From: Clostridiales bacterium
GTDB taxonomy: Bacteria > Bacillota > Clostridia > Oscillospirales > Acutalibacteraceae
NCBI GenBank assembly: GCA_021202245.1
Contig: JAJQDK010000108.1
Coordinates: forward strand, 1 to 17,258
Direction: 5' to 3'
Length of the DNA stretch: 17,258 bases
The notes beneath the pieces were generated by a model that saw only the letters and a program-made list of their open reading frames with translations, was not told the origin of the DNA and made no database searches. The translations under genes were made by a program, and so were the position numbers. Positions 14,313 to 17,258 of this stretch are shown one piece after another (within the stretch, counting starts at the first letter, position 1; the number at the start of each line of letters is the position of its first letter).

Positions 14313-15206
14313 ATGATAGATTTTAAGACAGTTCAAAAATCCGATGTTAATAATTTTAAAAAGTATTACAACTGTTTCTCTCCCTCGGCGATAGACACCG
14401 AATGGAATTTGCTCAACGCATATATGTGGAGAAATGAATTCAATATTAAATTTGCCGTATATGACGATACGCTTATCAGAGCGTACTTTAACGACGATGA
14501 AAAAATTTGGGGCTATACAATGCCTGTCGGCAAAAATATAAAGGGAGCGCTGAATGAAATTATGGGCGATTCCGCAGAAAGAGGAGCGGCGCCGCACATT
14601 GCTATGCTTACCAACGCGCAGCGCGCAATGCTTGAATCAATGTATCCCTCAGGTTTTTCCTATGAGCGTTCTCCGGAAAATCAGGATTATATCTATCTTA
14701 CCGAGGAATTTGCAACGCTTCCGGGGAAAAAGTTTCACGCAAAGCGCAACCATATCTCAAAGTTCTACAGAACTTATACGGATACTCACTTTGAAACGCT
14801 CGATGACAGCAATAAAGCCGATGCGATGCAGGTCGTTCTTGACTGGTGCAGAGAAAACGGCGTGAATGCCGATAATTACGAAGAGGCAAAAATCATCAGG
14901 GAAGCGCTCTTTGACCTGAGAGAAGAGTTTAATATGAGGGGCGCGGTGCTGTATGCCGACACAAAGCCCATTGCGATGACTCTCGGCAGCGAAATTTCCC
15001 CGATTGCCTTTGATATAAATTTTGAAAAGGCGCTTCGTGAATACGACGGAGTTTATGCGGTAATCAGCAATGAATTTGCAAAAACTCTGACCTCATATAA
15101 ATATATCAACAGGGAAGAGGATATGGGAATTGAGGGCTTGCGTAAATCCAAGCTTTCGTACAATCCCGTAATCATTCTCGATAGATTTAACGCAAGGCTG
15201 AAATAA
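14313..15206 (+). CDS. DUF2156 (phosphatidylglycerol lysyltransferase-like) domain protein
   Basis: A 297-residue soluble protein with the DUF2156 arrangement of two acyltransferase-like halves: an N-terminal TEWNLLNAYMWRNEFNIKFAVYDDTLI region, then YIYLTEEFATLPGKKFHAKRNHISKFYRTY, the most conserved family block, then DWCRENG and VISNEFAKTL...INREEDMGIEGLRKSK. The fold is shared with aminoacyl-tRNA-dependent transferases such as the MprF C-terminal domain, but stand-alone short members have no established substrate. No MprF-like membrane domain is present. It starts 3 nt after the tmk stop, with only an internal AGGCGG as possible ribosome binding site, so it is translationally coupled. The next GNAT gene begins 2 nt after it, suggesting that the two act together. 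Confidence 0.85.
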   Translation: MIDFKTVQKSDVNNFKKYYNCFSPSAIDTEWNLLNAYMWRNEFNIKFAVYDDTLIRAYFNDDEKIWGYTMPVGKNIKGALNEIMGDSAERGAAPHIAMLTNAQRAMLESMYPSGFSYERSPENQDYIYLTEEFATLPGKKFHAKRNHISKFYRTYTDTHFETLDDSNKADAMQVVLDWCRENGVNADNYEEAKIIREALFDLREEFNMRGAVLYADTKPIAMTLGSEISPIAFDINFEKALREYDGVYAVISNEFAKTLTSYKYINREEDMGIEGLRKSKLSYNPVIILDRFNARLK

Positions 15207-15208
15207 CG

Positions 15209-16039
15209 ATGAATTTAACCTTTGTGCAAGCCGATAAATCCGATACGGAAAGCCTAAAGGAGCTTTGGCTCGAATGCTTTGATGAAAAGGAGTCGGCAGC
15301 AGATTTATTCTTTGAAAGAAATATAGACAGCTGCTCCGCATATTGCACCAAAGACGGAGAAGCTCCCGTTGCGGCGCTGTATCTTATTCACGGCTCGCTC
15401 AACGGAGAGAAAGCTCATTATCTCTGCGGGGCCTGCACCAAGCCAGAATACCGCAGGCTCGGAATTATGGCTCGGCTTATAGCGGTTGCCCTGAATGACG
15501 CCGAAAAAAACGGAGACGTCTATTCGCTTCTGCTTCCGGCAAACGAAGGCTTATATGAATTTTACGAAAAATTCGGCTATTACATCGGCTGCTGTGCAGG
15601 ACGATGCGAGCTGTCGAGAGCGGAGCTTGAAAATTTGCGATGCACCTCAGGCGGCGAAAAAACCGACTGCGGCGGATTTGAAGCAATGCAGAAGGCTTGC
15701 TTTAAGGATAATTTTCTTTTGCAAAGCGGTGATTTTGCCGATTTTGCCGAGAAATACTATAAAATTTACGGTGCAAAATCCATTAACGGAAAGGGCTGCT
15801 TTGCTCTGTTTGAAGATAAAAACGGCTGTGCGGAAATTTTTTATTCCGTTTATTCCGACCTTGAAGAGTTGAAGACTCTGCTGCTTGAAAGCACCGAAGC
15901 AAAAAAATTTGCATTTGTCGTCAAGGCTGACAGCAACGCTTTTCGGCAGAGCAAAATAAACAGATACGGAATGATAAAGCCCCTCGCCCGTGCGCAAAGC
16001 AGACCGACCGGCGTGTATATAGGAATAACCTTAAATTAA
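15209..16039 (+). CDS. GNAT family N-acetyltransferase
   Basis: A 276-residue protein. The N-terminal half is a GNAT fold with the acetyl-CoA binding motif A, GACTKPEYRRLGIMARLI (Arg82-Arg83-x-Gly85), and motif B, LLPANEGLYEFYEKFGYY. The C-terminal half (about 130-276) is an additional domain with no motif I recognise, resembling the layout of two-domain Eis-like or DUF2156-adjacent GNATs. The substrate is unknown. Start and stop are consistent with the same transcript as thyX-tmk-DUF2156. The gap to the DUF2156 gene is 2 nt and that to the DJ-1 gene 47 nt. The C-terminal half is Cys-rich early (CCAGRCELS) without an obvious metal site. Confidence 0.85.
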   Translation: MNLTFVQADKSDTESLKELWLECFDEKESAADLFFERNIDSCSAYCTKDGEAPVAALYLIHGSLNGEKAHYLCGACTKPEYRRLGIMARLIAVALNDAEKNGDVYSLLLPANEGLYEFYEKFGYYIGCCAGRCELSRAELENLRCTSGGEKTDCGGFEAMQKACFKDNFLLQSGDFADFAEKYYKIYGAKSINGKGCFALFEDKNGCAEIFYSVYSDLEELKTLLLESTEAKKFAFVVKADSNAFRQSKINRYGMIKPLARAQSRPTGVYIGITLN

Positions 16040-16086
16040 GTAAACCATAGAAAACAGCAATTTATTCAGTTGAAAGGAAACTAAGT

Positions 16087-16626
16087 ATGTTTTATCTTTT
16101 TCTTGCAGACGGATTTGAAGAAACCGAGGCTCTTGCAACGCTTGACGTTATGAGAAGAGCGGGCATTGACGTAAAAACCGCAGGCGTGGACGGCGAGTAT
16201 ATAACAGGCTCGCACCAAGTTACCGTAAAGGCGGATATTACCGCCGAGCAGGTCAGCCTTGACGGCATTGAGGGCGTTGTCTTGCCCGGAGGTATGCCCG
16301 GAACGCTTAACCTTGAAAAATCGGAGCTTGTTATAAATTGTGTTAAATATTGCTTTGAAAATTCAAAAATTGTCGCAGCAATTTGCGCTGCGCCGTCAAT
16401 CCTCGGACATCTCGGAATTTTAAAGGGCAAAAAAGCCACCTGCTTCCCCGGCTTTGATTCAGAGCTTGACTGCAGTGAATACACTGCCGCTCACACTACG
16501 GTTGACGGCTGCGTGATAACGGGCAAGGGCGCAGGCTGCGCCGTTGAATTCGGTCACGCTATAGTAAGCGCCGCTGTTTCCGCAGAGGCAGCCGACAAGG
16601 TTATCGGAGATATGCAGTGCCTGTAA
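16087..16626 (+). CDS. DJ-1/PfpI (YajL-like) family protein
   Basis: A 179-residue protein close in layout to human DJ-1 and bacterial YajL: FLADGFEETEALATLDVMRR at the start with Glu14 in the conserved acidic position, VVLPGGMPGTLNL, and the reactive cysteine in VAAICAAPSILG (Cys100). The end carries GCVITGKGAGCAVEFGHAIV. Family members protect against oxidative and carbonyl stress or deglycate proteins; the precise activity is debated and cannot be set from sequence. The start follows GAAAGGAAA. The stop overlaps the next gene by 10 nt, linking it to folate metabolism by cotranslation at least. Confidence 0.92.
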   Translation: MFYLFLADGFEETEALATLDVMRRAGIDVKTAGVDGEYITGSHQVTVKADITAEQVSLDGIEGVVLPGGMPGTLNLEKSELVINCVKYCFENSKIVAAICAAPSILGHLGILKGKKATCFPGFDSELDCSEYTAAHTTVDGCVITGKGAGCAVEFGHAIVSAAVSAEAADKVIGDMQCL

Positions 16627-17198
16627 AAAATATTAAAGAGCAAAAGGACTTTTTGCGTTCAAAATATAAAAAGCTCAGGGAAAATTATCCCAAGGATAAG
16701 AAGGCGGAGCTTGACGCCGAGCTTTCCGAAAAATTTTTAAGCACCGATTTGTACAGGGACTGCGCCGTGCTGTTTGTGTATGTGTCCTCCGAAATTGAGT
16801 TTGATACATCTCGAATAATTCGCAGGGCGCTTGAGGACGGAAAAAAGCTCGCTGTTCCCAAATGCAGAAACAAATCCGGAGAAATGGATTTTTATTACAT
16901 CAATTCAACCGATGAGCTTGAAAAGGGCACCTTCGGAATCCTTGAGCCGCCGCCCGATAAATGCGAAAGGGCTGCCGATTATTCTCAGGGTGTGTGCTTT
17001 GTTCCGGGGCTGTGCTTTGATCTGTCGGGCTACAGAATAGGCTTCGGAAAGGGCTACTACGACCGCTTTTTGCAGGACTTTAAAGGCACCGCCGTGGGAA
17101 TTTGCTACTCCCGCTGCGTTGAAAAGAAAATACCCGGCGGATTTTTTGATAAGCCGGTTGACATTTTGATGACCGAAAGATATACTAACTACACATAG
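16617..17198 (+). CDS. 5-formyltetrahydrofolate cyclo-ligase (FthC/YgfA family)
   Basis: ATP-dependent enzyme that converts 5-formyl-THF (folinic acid) to 5,10-methenyl-THF, returning an inhibitory storage folate to the one-carbon pool. The 193-residue protein has the family elements: an N-terminal KxxLRxKY, FVYVSSEIEFDT with substrate-binding Glu residues (59, 61), FGILEP, and the nucleotide/phosphate motif GYRIGFGKGYYDRFL (138-152), then ICYS and PVDILMTE. The start is GTG at 16617, with GGAGA 6 nt upstream inside the DJ-1 gene. The two genes overlap by 10 nt. With FolT and ThyX it makes a third folate-linked gene in the window. Confidence 0.94.
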   Translation: MPVKNIKEQKDFLRSKYKKLRENYPKDKKAELDAELSEKFLSTDLYRDCAVLFVYVSSEIEFDTSRIIRRALEDGKKLAVPKCRNKSGEMDFYYINSTDELEKGTFGILEPPPDKCERAADYSQGVCFVPGLCFDLSGYRIGFGKGYYDRFLQDFKGTAVGICYSRCVEKKIPGGFFDKPVDILMTERYTNYT

Positions 17199-17220
17199 AA
17201 GTTTGGCGAGGACTGATGGT

Positions 17221-17258
17221 ATGCGCACAGAGAGCCGCCCCGAGTCCATTGTAGCGGA
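17221..17258 (+). CDS. Start of a further gene, cut by the window edge
   Basis: An ATG at 17221 with GAGGA 8 nt upstream opens a frame reading MRTESRPESIVA to the edge. The gap to the cyclo-ligase stop is 22 nt, so it would be the next gene of the same run. Only 12 codons are visible, and I do not assign a family. Confidence 0.45.
   Translation, partial: MRTESRPESIVA

Noticed and set aside
13968..14597. 209-codon open frame on the minus strand opposite tmk and the DUF2156 gene
   Set aside because: It spans two convincing plus-strand genes and has no family resemblance or start signals.

Overview
The window looks like chromosomal DNA of a low-to-mid GC Gram-positive anaerobe of the class Clostridia, most likely the Ruminococcus/Oscillospiraceae group. 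The grounds are strong AGGAGG-type ribosome binding sites, TTGACA/TATAAT promoters, ECF vitamin transporters behind FMN and tetrahydrofolate (THF) riboswitches, ThyX instead of ThyA, LCP, LicD and YfhO envelope proteins, and a secreted BspA-type leucine-rich repeat protein with a signal peptide of the kind common in Ruminococcus. This placement is inference; there is no rRNA gene to confirm it. I see no tRNA, CRISPR array, IS element or phage gene.

The layout is divergent around about 10.3-10.5 kb. Everything to the left is on the minus strand and everything to the right on the plus strand. Left arm, in order of transcription from 10278 down to 1: a YfhO-family membrane protein, an M20 dipeptidase, a DUF975-like membrane protein, a GT2 glycosyltransferase broken by one in-frame TAA, a LicD-family transferase and an AlkD-like DNA glycosylase, all closely packed. 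These are followed by two singly transcribed vitamin importers: ribU behind an FMN riboswitch and terminator, and folT behind a THF riboswitch and terminator. The arm ends with the N-terminal 209 residues of a BspA-type surface protein whose promoter carries two copies of a 17-bp palindrome.

Right arm, in order: yfbR (5'-deoxynucleotidase), an LCP-family cell wall ligase with its own terminator, then thyX, tmk, a DUF2156 protein and a GNAT acetyltransferase in a tight run, then a DJ-1/PfpI protein overlapping a 5-formyl-THF cyclo-ligase, and the first codons of one more gene at the window edge.

Two themes tie the window together. The first is thymidylate, folate and flavin metabolism: RibU supplies the flavin precursor and FolT the folate used by the FAD- and methylene-THF-dependent ThyX, Tmk phosphorylates its product, YfbR removes phosphate from deoxynucleotides, and the cyclo-ligase returns 5-formyl-THF to the pool. 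The second is the cell envelope: YfhO, GT2, LicD, LCP and the BspA protein. The least explained signals are non-coding: the double operator at the BspA promoter, a roughly 22-nt motif shared by three intergenic regions and always oriented toward the downstream gene, and Shine-Dalgarno-overlapping hairpins in addition to riboswitch attenuators. No wholly new protein system is evident.
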